From assembly GCF_017809215.1 (NCBI RefSeq), contig NZ_CP065424.1, positions 630,001 through 694,000 of the forward strand: 64,000 nucleotides of DNA. Direction: 5' to 3'. A model generated the notes under the pieces. The model did no database searches. It worked only from the letters and a program-made list of their open reading frames with translations, and was not told the origin of the DNA. A program made the translations under genes and the position numbers. This stretch comes from Heyndrickxia oleronia. Lineage in GTDB: Bacteria; Bacillota; Bacilli; Bacillales; Bacillaceae_C. Numbering within the stretch: the stretch's first letter is position 1; every line of letters starts with the position of its first letter. This document shows, in pieces, positions 45,150 through 54,242 of this stretch.

Positions 45150-46664
45150 ATGTCTGCCAATCCTTTCATAGCGATGAAAAATATCGAAAAATCATTTAAC
45201 GGTGTATCCGTTTTAAAGAAGGTTTCTTTGCAAGTCGAGAGTGGTGAAATTCATGCATTATTAGGTGAAAATGGCGCTGGGAAATCCACTTTGATGAATA
45301 TACTAGGTGGAGTGCTCAAACCAGATGTTGGATCCATCATTATAAATGGGAATGAAGTGAAACTTACAAACCCACGTGTGTCACAGCAGTATGGAATCAG
45401 TTTTATTCACCAAGAATTAAATGTCGTTTCTGATTTACGAGTCTATGAAAATCTGTTTTTAGGATCAGAGCTGCGAAATAAATTTGGATTTTTAAAGGTA
45501 GAAGAAATGTGTAACCAAACAAGTGACATTTTAGCGTTATTAGGTGTGGATATTCATCCGAAGGAGTATGTACGAAATCTGGATACTTCCTACAAACAAT
45601 TGATAGAAATATCCAAAGCACTCTTACATAAATCGAAACTAATTATTATGGACGAACCAACATCAGCATTGGCAGAACATGAGGTAGAACGGTTATTTGC
45701 AAAGATGAGAAATCTTAAGAACTCAGGTGTTTCCATCATCTATATTTCCCATAAACTGAAGGAAGTGAAAGAGATTTGTAATCGTTATACCGTACTGCGG
45801 GATGGGGAAGTAGTTGGGAATGGCGATATGGAAAATGAGAGTATAGAGACAATTACCAAACTCATGGTCGGTAAGGAAATTTCAGAAGAGCGCTTTACAA
45901 GAAAGCATACATTTGGTCCATCTGTACTCGAAGTGAGTAATTTGAGCAGTGAAGGACTATTTAAAAATATTCATTTTACTGTCCGGAAAGGTGAAATCGT
46001 TGGGTTTACTGGACTGGCTGGAGATGGAAGGACAGAGTTATTTGAAAGCTTATTTGGTTATCGAAAAAAATACTCGGGTGAGATTAAGGTTAATAGGCGG
46101 GTTGTAAAAATAGATCATCCACGAAAAGCATTAATCGCAGGAATTGGTCTTGTTCCAAAAGATAGAAAAGAAAATGCGATTATAAAAGATTTAAGTGTGA
46201 TTCATAATATGAGCCTCTCTTCTTTAGGGCATTTTGAAAAATCGGGGTTTATTCATGAAGGGAAAGAAAAGAGTAAATTTGAATTTTATAAAAGGAAATT
46301 AAACATAAAAGTACACAATCCACGGATTACCATTGATAAGTTGAGTGGCGGAAATCAACAAAAAGTAATTATCGCTAAATGGCTAGAAGTTGATACGGAG
46401 ATCATTATTTTTGATAACCCAACACAAGGGATAGACGTCGGTGCTAAACGAGAGATTTACCAGCATATTGTTGAATTAGCCGAGCAAGGAAAAGGGATTA
46501 TTATCTTATCCTCAGAAGCTCCAGAAATTTTAAAGCTCTGTCATACCATTCATGTGATGTATCAAGGGGAAATAACGGCTCGCTTTACTGGTGAACAAGC
46601 TACAGAAGATGAAATTATGAGTTATGCAACTGGATCGAAAAGGGAGGTCCTTCATAATGGTTAA
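45150..46664 (+). CDS. sugar ABC transporter ATP-binding protein (RbsA-like)
   Basis: A 504-residue protein with two ABC domains, as in RbsA/MglA. First domain: Walker A GENGAGKST, Walker B LIIMDEPTSAL. Second: degenerate Walker A GLAGDGRTE, signature LSGGNQQKV, and IIFDNPTQGIDVGAKRE. It drives import by hydrolysing ATP at the cytoplasmic face. AAGGAGAG precedes the ATG (45150); a longer in-frame start at 45108 lacks one. It overlaps the permease gene by eight bases. Confidence 0.92.
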   Translation: MSANPFIAMKNIEKSFNGVSVLKKVSLQVESGEIHALLGENGAGKSTLMNILGGVLKPDVGSIIINGNEVKLTNPRVSQQYGISFIHQELNVVSDLRVYENLFLGSELRNKFGFLKVEEMCNQTSDILALLGVDIHPKEYVRNLDTSYKQLIEISKALLHKSKLIIMDEPTSALAEHEVERLFAKMRNLKNSGVSIIYISHKLKEVKEICNRYTVLRDGEVVGNGDMENESIETITKLMVGKEISEERFTRKHTFGPSVLEVSNLSSEGLFKNIHFTVRKGEIVGFTGLAGDGRTELFESLFGYRKKYSGEIKVNRRVVKIDHPRKALIAGIGLVPKDRKENAIIKDLSVIHNMSLSSLGHFEKSGFIHEGKEKSKFEFYKRKLNIKVHNPRITIDKLSGGNQQKVIIAKWLEVDTEIIIFDNPTQGIDVGAKREIYQHIVELAEQGKGIIILSSEAPEILKLCHTIHVMYQGEITARFTGEQATEDEIMSYATGSKREVLHNG

Positions 46665-47637
46665 TACTGAATTAAAGGAATCAAATCCACAACCAAAATC
46701 ATCGAAAGCAAGCAATCGTTTCTCATGGCTATGGACAGATTATAGTGTAATTATTGCCTTCATCATTATTTTTATTGCTGCATCGATAATGAGTCCTAGA
46801 TTCTTAGATATTAATAATCAAATGAATATATTAATGCAAGTTTCTATTATAGGTATCATTTCATTAGGAATGACTGTTGTGATGCTCTCCGGTGGAATCG
46901 ACTTATCGGTTGGATCCGTCCTCGTCTTAGTTGGTGTCATTTCCGTTTTAGCATTAAATGCTTCAGGTAGTATTTTCGTTGCTATATTAACTGCATGTAT
47001 CGTTGGTTCTTTTGCTGGTTTTTTGAACGGATTAATGGTGGCAAAAGGAAGGATTGCATCGTTTATTGCTACTTTAGGGATGATGGCTGCTGCACGTTCA
47101 ATTGCCCTATATATAGCAAATGGCGGAAGTATTTCAGGGAAAGTATCTGGATTTACTGCTATTGCCAATAGTGATCTTTGGATTATCGATTATCCAATCA
47201 TTATTTTTCTCGTTATGACCGTACTTGTCTATGTATTAATGCACAAAACAAGGTTTGGTCGCTATGTTTATGCTATAGGCAGTAATGAGAAAGCAGCTAC
47301 TCTTTCCGCCATTCGTGTTGATCGTGTAAAACTAGCTGTATACAGCTTGGTAGGCTTATTAGTAAGTGTTGCTGCCGTTATTGAAACCTCCCGTCTAAAT
47401 TCTATCTCATCCTCAAGCTCAGGGGTGTCTTATGAGCTAGATGCAATTGCTGCCGTTATTATTGGGGGCACAAGAATGACTGGTGGGAAGGGGAAAATTC
47501 TTGGCACATTTTTTGGTGTGCTTATTTTAGGAATTCTTAATAATATGATGAACTTAATGAATGTATCTCCACATCTTCAAGGCTTTGTAAAAGGATTGAT
47601 CATCATTGTAGCAGTTGTCTTCCAAAAGAGAGAATAG
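46657..47637 (+). CDS. sugar ABC transporter permease (RbsC-like)
   Basis: A 326-residue integral membrane protein with about eight to ten helices of the BPD_transp_2 family. Typical segments: GMTVVMLSGGIDLSVGSVLV, GFLNGLMVAKGRIASFIATL, and AAVIIGGTRMTGGKGKILGT. ATG 46657 follows GGGAGG inside the end of the ATPase gene, so translation is coupled. It forms the channel for the sugar or polyol. Confidence 0.92.
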   Translation: MVNTELKESNPQPKSSKASNRFSWLWTDYSVIIAFIIIFIAASIMSPRFLDINNQMNILMQVSIIGIISLGMTVVMLSGGIDLSVGSVLVLVGVISVLALNASGSIFVAILTACIVGSFAGFLNGLMVAKGRIASFIATLGMMAAARSIALYIANGGSISGKVSGFTAIANSDLWIIDYPIIIFLVMTVLVYVLMHKTRFGRYVYAIGSNEKAATLSAIRVDRVKLAVYSLVGLLVSVAAVIETSRLNSISSSSSGVSYELDAIAAVIIGGTRMTGGKGKILGTFFGVLILGILNNMMNLMNVSPHLQGFVKGLIIIVAVVFQKRE

Positions 47638-47649
47638 GGAGGTATTCAC

Positions 47650-48684
47650 TTGGATTTTAAAGTGGGGATTATAGGCTGTGGTTCAATAGCCAAATTGCGC
47701 CATGCACCAGAATATAAAGCGAATCCATTTGTAAAAGAAATCATATTTTATGATAGAAATATTGAGCGAGCAGAAAATCTTGCTACCATCTTCGGTGGAA
47801 GGGTAGCAGAAACTGTTGACGAGCTATTACTCGATCCTTCTATACAAATAATAAGTGATTGCTCATCGAATGAAAATCATCATATATTTTCTACAAAGGC
47901 TTTACTTAATGGTAAGCATGTATTATGTGAAAAACCAATATCATTAACGATGGAACATGCTAACGAAATCGTTGAAGCACAAAGAAAAACAGGTAACAAA
48001 TTAATGATAGATCATAATCAACGCTTCACTCGTGCCCATCAAAAGGCTAAAGAAATGATTGCCAGCAAAGAATTTGGCAATGTGCTCACCTTTAGAACGA
48101 CATTTGGGCATCAAGGACCAGAGCAGTGGGGAGTAAATAAAACAAGATCGACTTGGTTTTTTAAAAAGGATCGCTCTGGCCTTGGTGTAGCAGGTGATTT
48201 AGGGATCCACAAAATTGATTTACTACACTATTTATTAGACGATGAAGTCGAACAAGTTAGCGCCTTTCAAGGTGCTCTCGATAAAGTTGATGAAAACGGC
48301 AAGCCAATTGAGGTATGTGACAACATCGTCTGTATTTTAAAAACAAAGCAAGGACGACTTGGTACAGCCTCTTTTTCATGGACATATTATGGCGAAGAGG
48401 ATAATAGTACGACGCTTTATTGTGAAAAAGGAATTATTAAAATATACAACAGCCCTGAAAACCAAATTGAAGTGATAACAAAAGAAGGAGAAAGGATTAA
48501 CTATAAGCTTGAATCCATTCAAACAAATGATAACCAAACAAACACAGGTGTCATTGATGCATTCATTGATTGTGTTCGTTTAGACAAAGAACCACTTGTT
48601 AGCGGATCAGACGCTCTCTCTTCGTTGAAAGTAGTGTTAGGTATAATGGAAGCAGCGGAGCATAATTGTGTGATTCGTATTTAA
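47650..48684 (+). CDS. Gfo/Idh/MocA family oxidoreductase
   Basis: A 344-residue NAD(P)-dependent dehydrogenase. Rossmann start VGIIGCGSIAKLRHAPEY, the family motif CEKPISLT (catalytic Lys), and AGDLGIHKIDLLHYLL in the substrate domain. TTG start with GGGAGG upstream. Members oxidise sugars or inositols to keto forms. As the last gene of the transport operon and with the isomerase under the same operators, it probably catalyses an early step in breakdown of the imported compound. Confidence 0.9.
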   Translation: MDFKVGIIGCGSIAKLRHAPEYKANPFVKEIIFYDRNIERAENLATIFGGRVAETVDELLLDPSIQIISDCSSNENHHIFSTKALLNGKHVLCEKPISLTMEHANEIVEAQRKTGNKLMIDHNQRFTRAHQKAKEMIASKEFGNVLTFRTTFGHQGPEQWGVNKTRSTWFFKKDRSGLGVAGDLGIHKIDLLHYLLDDEVEQVSAFQGALDKVDENGKPIEVCDNIVCILKTKQGRLGTASFSWTYYGEEDNSTTLYCEKGIIKIYNSPENQIEVITKEGERINYKLESIQTNDNQTNTGVIDAFIDCVRLDKEPLVSGSDALSSLKVVLGIMEAAEHNCVIRI

Positions 48685-48741
48685 TCTTGTTCTAAATCCT
48701 TGTTCTTCATTGATACAAGTCTTAAAAACAATTATTAAAGA

Positions 48742-48773
48742 AAATTCCTTGCCATTAAAGCAAGGGATTTTTA
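48742..48773 (+). terminator. terminator of the sugar operon
   Basis: AAATTCCTTGC with GCAAGGGATTT (one mismatch), 7-base loop, then TTTAC. Confidence 0.75.
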
Positions 48774-48845
48774 CTATAACTCTACCTTTTTATATTTGTA
48801 AGGTGAAAAATTACTATGAATCCACAAAATAAGAAATCAATATTT

Positions 48846-49022
48846 TTAACTAACAGATACAACAAAAATGACTACAAGTATAAATACCATTGCAAAAAGC
48901 CCCATTAGCTTCATAACGCGTTTTTGGGATAAGGAGTTATTTTCGTCCTTATTTTTACGAGTGATAATCAATGATAGTAAAAACCCAATAATAATAACTG
49001 CTAATATAATATATTTTTCCAT
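48846..49022 (-). CDS. 58-residue small membrane protein
   Basis: Short frame with two hydrophobic helices (YIILAVIIIGFLLSLIIT and LFAMVFILVVIFVVSV) around a charged loop (RKNKDENNSLSQKR). AGGGAGA is eight bases before the ATG. It follows the two genes of an XRE-regulated operon on the same strand, so it is probably its third member. Function unknown. Confidence 0.6.
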   Translation of the reverse strand: MEKYIILAVIIIGFLLSLIITRKNKDENNSLSQKRVMKLMGLFAMVFILVVIFVVSVS

Positions 49023-49062
49023 CAAGTCATCTCTCCCTTATATTCATCTCTCCGAACACTTA

Positions 49063-49440
49063 TCAATAAATCTTTGAATATATAACAAAGGAAATAAATA
49101 AGGTGCTAATTAATAATGCGGACAATAGATGAAGCATCTCATTTGCAGTTAGTATAATAAAATCGAATTGGGTCCCCATATTAAAGACAATTAAATAGAT
49201 CAGCATTGCAACAAAAGAAGCAAACATTCCTTTTTGCCTAATGAGTTTCATCCGTTCGTCCTTTTGTTTGAACTGAGGATATAAGTAGGATAAACAAAAA
49301 CTCATAATCGCCATTGCTAGTTGAATAAATATCATAGTTGAAGGAGCAGTGTTTGCTTTAATACTAGCCAGTATCAAAAATCCAGCCATCATTAAAAAGA
49401 GCATACCTAGTATGAAGAAGGGTATTCTTGAATAATGCAT
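49063..49440 (-). CDS. DUF2178-like membrane protein
   Basis: A 125-residue protein with four membrane helices arranged in two pairs; the cytoplasmic loop between them, QFKQKDERMKLIRQKG, has the DER-x-x-x-I pattern of DUF2178-type proteins often paired with small XRE regulators. AGGAGG is a strong ribosome site. It lies 29 bases after the regulator gene. Function unknown. Confidence 0.6.
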   Translation of the reverse strand: MHYSRIPFFILGMLFLMMAGFLILASIKANTAPSTMIFIQLAMAIMSFCLSYLYPQFKQKDERMKLIRQKGMFASFVAMLIYLIVFNMGTQFDFIILTANEMLHLLSALLISTLFISFVIYSKIY

Positions 49441-49469
49441 CTGGCAATCCTCCTAGTTTTTAAAATCCT

Positions 49470-49676
49470 TCACTTATAATCTTCTTCTTCTAAAAAAAAT
49501 AGGCTTTCTACATTTGTTTCAAATAATTCTGCCATTATCATTGCTAAGGGGAGGGAGGGGTTATATTTCCCCTTCTCAATTGAAATAATGGTTTGCCTAG
49601 ATACCCTTAATTTTTCTGCTAATCTGTCTTGGGAATAGCCATATTTTTTTCGGTATTCAGGTACCTTATTTTTCAA
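49470..49676 (-). CDS. small XRE family transcriptional regulator
   Basis: A 68-residue helix-turn-helix protein (MKNKVPEYRKKYGYSQDRLA, then SRQTIISIEKGKYNPSLPLA) made almost entirely of the DNA-binding domain, like the YgzD-type regulators that accompany small membrane proteins. TTG start with GAGGTG upstream. Its own promoter carries a perfect operator in the spacer, which suggests autorepression of the three-gene operon. Confidence 0.88.
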   Translation of the reverse strand: MKNKVPEYRKKYGYSQDRLAEKLRVSRQTIISIEKGKYNPSLPLAMIMAELFETNVESLFFLEEEDYK

Positions 49677-49698
49677 CCACCATCACCTCTTTGGAATT

Positions 49699-49727
49699 AT
49701 TTTACTGTAAAGTTAGCTTTACGTCAA
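49699..49727 (-). promoter_or_regulatory. promoter with built-in operator of the XRE operon
   Basis: On the minus strand: TTGACG, 17 bases, TAAAAT. The spacer contains GTAAAGCTAACTTTAC (49707-49722), an inverted repeat with a 4-base centre; another CTTTACGT half-site lies just upstream. Confidence 0.65.
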
Positions 49728-49862
49728 GTTTCCTTTACGTTCTGAATAATTTTTTAAAGGTTTTCCCCAGTAAATGGCTTTAAGCCCATATTTATCATGG
49801 TGTATCGCTTTCAAACTTCAACTATAATTTATATTTGGAGTAAAAGGAAAAGGTGGAAATGT

Positions 49863-51875
49863 ATGAAAAAGTTTTTAAAATTCAGCAGTTTATTTGTAGC
49901 TGGGATTTGTTTATTCAATCTATTTTTATTTGAACATGTACAAGCAGCTACAAAGAGTTATACGATCTCGGATATGAGAAGTGGTAGTTCTGGTTTCGAT
50001 GAGATCAGTGATTTTTTAGCTTCTGATACGATTGATGGGTTCGTTGATCCGAAAACAGGAGCAATGAGCTTTAAGCCAAATCAGAATGTGACGCGTGCCC
50101 AATTTGCTAAATTATTATTAAATGCAATGGGGATTCAACCACAAAAAGAGAAACAGAAGTTTAGTGATGTAATTCCAAGTCAATGGTATGCCGATTATGT
50201 GAATACAGCTAGTGAGCTTGGAATCATCTTGGGAAATACTGATGGTACATTCAAGCCTGATAATAATATTACTCGTGGGCAGATTGCTGCCATGCTTGTT
50301 CGTGCATTTAATGGAACAGTAAGCTTTCCGAAAACTACTAATCAATCGTTTTCAGATGTTTCCAGTAAGACTACTTTTGTAAATGAAATTAATCAAGCAG
50401 CTTCGCTAAAAATTATAAGAGGATTCGAAGATGGGTCATTTAAACCGGAAAATCCAGCTACTCGTGGACAAGCAGTAGTGATGATTTATCGAACTCTTGC
50501 TCAAGAAAAACCTAATATAGCATCCAATCAAGAAGTAAAAAATGTTGTAACGAATTATTTGAAAGATGTTAATAATACATATACATCAACTGATTTTGAA
50601 GCGTCACGTTTAACCAATGTATTTGATTCTTATGGAAGTGGCTATTTTTATGCCTCAGGAATTGAAATGATTGGAGATATTAAGAAGCAAATTCAGAATA
50701 ATAGTCAACTTGTTTTACAGGATAGTAGTAAAAGCATAAAAGCGGATGTTTTATTCCTGTCTGATCGCTATGCAGACATTTTAATTTCTAATGCACCTAT
50801 TCCGAACGTTAAGAACTCAGATGGGAAATTAGTAGAACTTGAGAATTTAAATGAAAATGGGCTTTACTCCTTGAAAAAAACAGCTAACGGTTGGAAGATT
50901 TATAATTTCAAAAAAGGCTCTGACGGGATTTCTTCGCCTCGAGTTAAAAAAACATTAAATTATATTGTATCAAAAGAAGAGTCAATAAAGTTAAGTGGCG
51001 TAAGTATGGAGGATAGTATTATAGATCCCAATAAGCCCTATATCTATATGATTGATAAAAAGAAACGTCAGCTAATAACGATCAATTATGAGAATAAGAA
51101 AACGAAAGTTGTGCCATTAAATTATGAGCCTTCAGGATTATCACTATCTGAGGATGGCTCTAAACTTTATATTGTTAATAAAAGCACGAAGTATTTACTT
51201 TCGATATATAATCCATCCACAAATGCAATTGAAACCAATTTAACTTATGAAGTAGTGGATACTCAAGATAATAGCGGTCCACGTCATGTATATGCGCATG
51301 ATCATAAGATTTTTGTGGTGGATGGGTCATGGGCACCTAAATTAATTGTCTTGAACGCGGATACTTATCAACCCATTGATATCCCAAAAATCGAAGGCAT
51401 AGGATCAATGGTTTTTTCAAAGGATAATAAACAGTTCTATTACTGGTACCAATATGGTTGGAACGCAGGATGGGCTAAGAGTAATATCTATAAATATTCC
51501 ATTGATGGAGATAAACTAACTGCAGTGGATAATACAAATAATCGTTATCCAGATTTAGACAGAGACCCACTAGATGCACCAATTATCCTATTAGAAGATA
51601 AGAATCTAGTGATCTCAAAAACACATATGTTTGATGCTAATGATTTATCCCTATTGAACATTTTTCCAGAACCCATATATGCAGCATCATCAGACCTAAA
51701 TATCGCCGTAGGAAAGAATGGTGTCTATAACTTAACAAATACACTACAAGTAAATGACTTCGATTTCACAGGCTATGTGATCCAAAAAATGGATTTCAAA
51801 CAAAACGATCTGTTCCTATTCAGAAAAAACGGAAACGACATAATCATCGACCGGATGAATATTGAGGAAGCATAG
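49863..51875 (+). CDS. SLH-domain surface protein with C-terminal beta-propeller-like region
   Basis: A 670-residue secreted protein. ATG 49863 gives a clean signal peptide (about 1-30, ending VQAA); an in-frame ATG at 49797 does not. Three SLH repeats follow (about 42-90, 105-150, 165-213; each with FxPNxNxTR or FKPDNNITRG motifs). The C-terminal 300 residues contain repeats such as LSLSEDGSKLYIVNKST and HKIFVVDGSWAPKLIVLNAD, like a YVTN or propeller fold. It is bound to wall polymer, and its function is unknown. Its stop codon lies in a REP-like repeat and it is followed by an S-layer-type terminator. Confidence 0.85.
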   Translation: MKKFLKFSSLFVAGICLFNLFLFEHVQAATKSYTISDMRSGSSGFDEISDFLASDTIDGFVDPKTGAMSFKPNQNVTRAQFAKLLLNAMGIQPQKEKQKFSDVIPSQWYADYVNTASELGIILGNTDGTFKPDNNITRGQIAAMLVRAFNGTVSFPKTTNQSFSDVSSKTTFVNEINQAASLKIIRGFEDGSFKPENPATRGQAVVMIYRTLAQEKPNIASNQEVKNVVTNYLKDVNNTYTSTDFEASRLTNVFDSYGSGYFYASGIEMIGDIKKQIQNNSQLVLQDSSKSIKADVLFLSDRYADILISNAPIPNVKNSDGKLVELENLNENGLYSLKKTANGWKIYNFKKGSDGISSPRVKKTLNYIVSKEESIKLSGVSMEDSIIDPNKPYIYMIDKKKRQLITINYENKKTKVVPLNYEPSGLSLSEDGSKLYIVNKSTKYLLSIYNPSTNAIETNLTYEVVDTQDNSGPRHVYAHDHKIFVVDGSWAPKLIVLNADTYQPIDIPKIEGIGSMVFSKDNKQFYYWYQYGWNAGWAKSNIYKYSIDGDKLTAVDNTNNRYPDLDRDPLDAPIILLEDKNLVISKTHMFDANDLSLLNIFPEPIYAASSDLNIAVGKNGVYNLTNTLQVNDFDFTGYVIQKMDFKQNDLFLFRKNGNDIIIDRMNIEEA

Positions 51876-51893
51876 GGACGGTTCTTTTGCTTC
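51874..51893. repeat. REP-like half repeat, copy 3
   Basis: AGGGACGGTTCTTTTGCTTC. It provides the end of the TAG stop codon of the SLH gene. Related copies at 52867 and 60262. Confidence 0.65.
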
Positions 51894-51930
51894 GGAGAGG
51901 GAATGCTGTTTAGCATTGACTAAAATAAAT

Positions 51931-51970
51931 AGAAAGCTCCATGGAGAGAACAATCTCTATGGAGCTTTCT
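51931..51970 (+). terminator. S-layer-type terminator after the SLH surface protein
   Basis: AGAAAGCTCCATGGAGAG paired with CTCTATGGAGCTTTCT. Closely similar to the terminator of the expressed S-layer gene. Confidence 0.88.
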
Positions 51971-52052
51971 GTTTGTATTAATCTTTAGGTCTACTACAAC
52001 GTTCAGTCATTTCCCATTAAAAAAGTTAGACCATAGGAGATCTATCAACATA

Positions 52053-52801
52053 TTAATAGGAAGAATTATAGGCTTTTACCTTCACCTTTGATACTTTTCC
52101 GCTAATTTCATCAGGTAATTCAGGATAATTTAATTCAAATTTCTCAGAGCCATTAGGATCTAAGCTTATATCTAATGTCCTTTTTAAAACACCTAGTAAC
52201 TCATCTTTATCATTATACAATGCTGCAGAAATAAGAATATTCTCTGCCTTTTCAGAGTGGGGATTTGTAACAGTTCCTGTCACAAGATAAGGCATTTGAA
52301 TATCTGAATGTTTTCCTTTAGATAATTCTATATTATCGGTTTCTAGCATCATTGGTTCGTCATCGGTTTTGCTAGATTCAATATTAATTTGGGTATTCTT
52401 TAATTCTGCGGGATCCTTGACTGTTTCTAATGTTATGGACTCAGTAATATATGCAGTTTCATTAGGTGGAATGATATCCGGTATTGGAGAAATCATAGGT
52501 GCGGTTTGTAGACTCTTTTCATCACCGTCTAGAAAATCTACTACTATATCATCAATCCTAGCCGACACATTTCCAGTGTTTTTTAGTTCGGCAGAATAAT
52601 TGACCCAAACTGCTCCAGTTGTACCTTTCCATGCCGCGAATGTTTCATTTAAAATATCGACCTTCGTCTCTTCTTTTTTTCATTCACTTCTTTTTTGCTG
52701 TGCTGAGATTCATCAGTCTTTGCAGTCTTTGACTCCGAACTGCATGCGGTTAAAGCAAGTATAAATAGGCATCCTAGAAGGAATAAACATATTTTTTTCA
52801 A
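52053..52801 (-). pseudogene. frameshifted lipoprotein gene (FxLYD-like C-terminal domain)
   Basis: One gene split by a single missing A. The 5' part starts with TTG 52801 after AGGGGG and encodes a lipoprotein signal (MKKICLFLLG..., lipobox LTAC) to VNEK. At the run of seven A on the minus strand (around 52674-52680) the frame is lost. With eight A the reading continues without interruption: KKEETKVDILNETFAAWKGT, then the region encoded by 52053-52568. The C-terminal part (VTGTVTNPHSEKAENILISA, LDPNGSEKFELNYP) resembles FxLYD domains. It could be a true mutation, slippage-based phase variation or a sequencing error. Confidence 0.75.
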
Positions 52802-52866
52802 AGTAAAACCCCCTAAAATATATGAGCGTAACTTATCCCCATTTACTAGTTTATCAGAAAAATCAT

Positions 52867-52905
52867 AGGGACGGTTCTCCTGCTTCCATTTTTGGTGCAT
52901 GGTAT
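52867..52905. repeat. REP-like half repeat, copy 4
   Basis: AGGGACGGTTCTCCTGCTTC, extended into a segment (ATTTTTGGTGCATGGTATTC) that is also present at 60262-60300. Confidence 0.65.
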
Positions 52906-52951
52906 TCCTAAGATTTTGTCGAAAGTTTAATAGATAGATAGGGAGGAAAGG

Positions 52952-52986
52952 AAAGCTTCATAGAGAGAAATCTCTTTGGGGCTTTT
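52952..52986. terminator. orphan S-layer-type terminator
   Basis: AAGCTTCATAGAGA with TCTCTTTGGGGCTT (two G-U pairs and one mismatch), then TT and further Ts. No complete gene ends here on the plus strand; the AGAGAAATCTCT core matches the S-layer terminators. Confidence 0.6.
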
Positions 52987-53042
52987 GATTTTTTTTATTT
53001 CGTTTGGATAGCCGAAATTAAAGGAGCCGTCTTTTAATAATC

Positions 53043-53804
53043 TTAATGAGTTCTTCCATGTGCGCTTCGAAAAGTAGAATCTAAGTCCAAAGGGATTGAG
53101 GGGTGTGGAATACTACTCCAATGTTTTTGTGTCGCATCTTCTAATAGAACTGCATCCATCACTTGCTTTTTTGCTTCACAAAAATCATCGAATAAAGGAT
53201 ATTGTTTACGATATTTATTATAGATTCGTTTATGTTCTAGCTTAAACCGTTTAGTTTCAATTGGATGTAAGATTAATTCAGTTAAAAGTTGTTTTTCGAA
53301 ATCCGTGTATTGTTTATTTAAATATATTGCCTGAATGAATCCTTTTATCCCCATGGTATTTGCTCGGTCATAGTATGTTTTTGGGATTATCTGTTTAAAC
53401 ATGTATTTTTGAATCTTTTTCGCATCTATGCCCAATGTTTTAGATATTGAAGACTCATCCATTTTGAACTTATGAATCAGTTCATGAATCAAAATTTCTT
53501 TGTAAATTACTTTTTCATTAAGAGCTAGACATCTTTGTAAAGTTGCAATTTTTCTATCCTTTGCCGAAGGAAATGAATCTAATACTAAGCAAAGAAATCG
53601 CTTCTCTTTTTGTAAACATCTAATTCCATCTACATATTTAAAACCGCCAATAACATTGAATTTTTTATTCTTTCCTTTTTCAACAAAAATAAATGGCGTT
53701 TTTGAGTTTTCTAAAAGATCAATGTAATTAAATGCTGTATTTCTTCCCACAGATTCTCCGTGGAATGCTACAAGCTCCTGAAGAGTAAGCTTCGCTAAAG
53801 TCAT
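53043..53804 (-). CDS. ParB-like protein
   Basis: A 253-residue protein. The N-terminus (ELVAFHGESVGRNTAFNYID, FKYVDGIRCLQ) looks like a ParB/sulfiredoxin-type nucleotide-binding domain, and the middle segment (MDESSISKTLGIDAKKIQKY) like the ParB helix-turn-helix. The rest is basic and helical. No partner ParA gene is visible, so it may be a stand-alone regulator from a plasmid or phage. AAGGTGG precedes the ATG. Confidence 0.55.
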   Translation of the reverse strand: MTLAKLTLQELVAFHGESVGRNTAFNYIDLLENSKTPFIFVEKGKNKKFNVIGGFKYVDGIRCLQKEKRFLCLVLDSFPSAKDRKIATLQRCLALNEKVIYKEILIHELIHKFKMDESSISKTLGIDAKKIQKYMFKQIIPKTYYDRANTMGIKGFIQAIYLNKQYTDFEKQLLTELILHPIETKRFKLEHKRIYNKYRKQYPLFDDFCEAKKQVMDAVLLEDATQKHWSSIPHPSIPLDLDSTFRSAHGRTH

Positions 53805-54242
53805 CCTGTCATACCACCTTCCACTATGTTCCTAAACTATATGTATGGAAGATTTTGTCTTATTCGTATTTGCAGTTTAATAAAATAATAAAGTAATAGA
53901 TTAATTTTTATTGTTTGGAAATGTTACTGTAACTCAATTATTTTATAAAAAAATAATTACATATACGTTAAGAATAAATTTTAGTATATTTCTATTTTTT
54001 ACCGTTGAGAAACTCCCCCTAAAATTAAAAAGTGCAAATCATCAAAAAAAAGAAACACATCAATCCTTTAAAGTAATGTATAATTACTAAATATTTAAAA
54101 TTAACTAAAAACTATATTGCTTATATTTTTTATTGCTGTTATACTTTAAAAAATAAATTATCTAGGCGTTTAAGTTAAATGATAGTAAACTTAAATTGTG
54201 GAAAGAAAAGATATAATATTATAACAATTTAAGGAGAATTAC
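53805..54242. other. AT-rich divergent intergenic region
   Basis: About 440 bases with no supported gene; very AT-rich. It must hold promoters for the ParB-like and GntR genes; the GntR-side operator is at 54212. Confidence 0.5.
54212..54223. promoter_or_regulatory. probable GntR operator 1 (own gene)
   Basis: TATAATATTATA palindrome inside ATATAATATTATAAC, also found before the genes at 55075 and 60542. The left half equals a -10 box, so binding would block the promoter. Confidence 0.5.
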
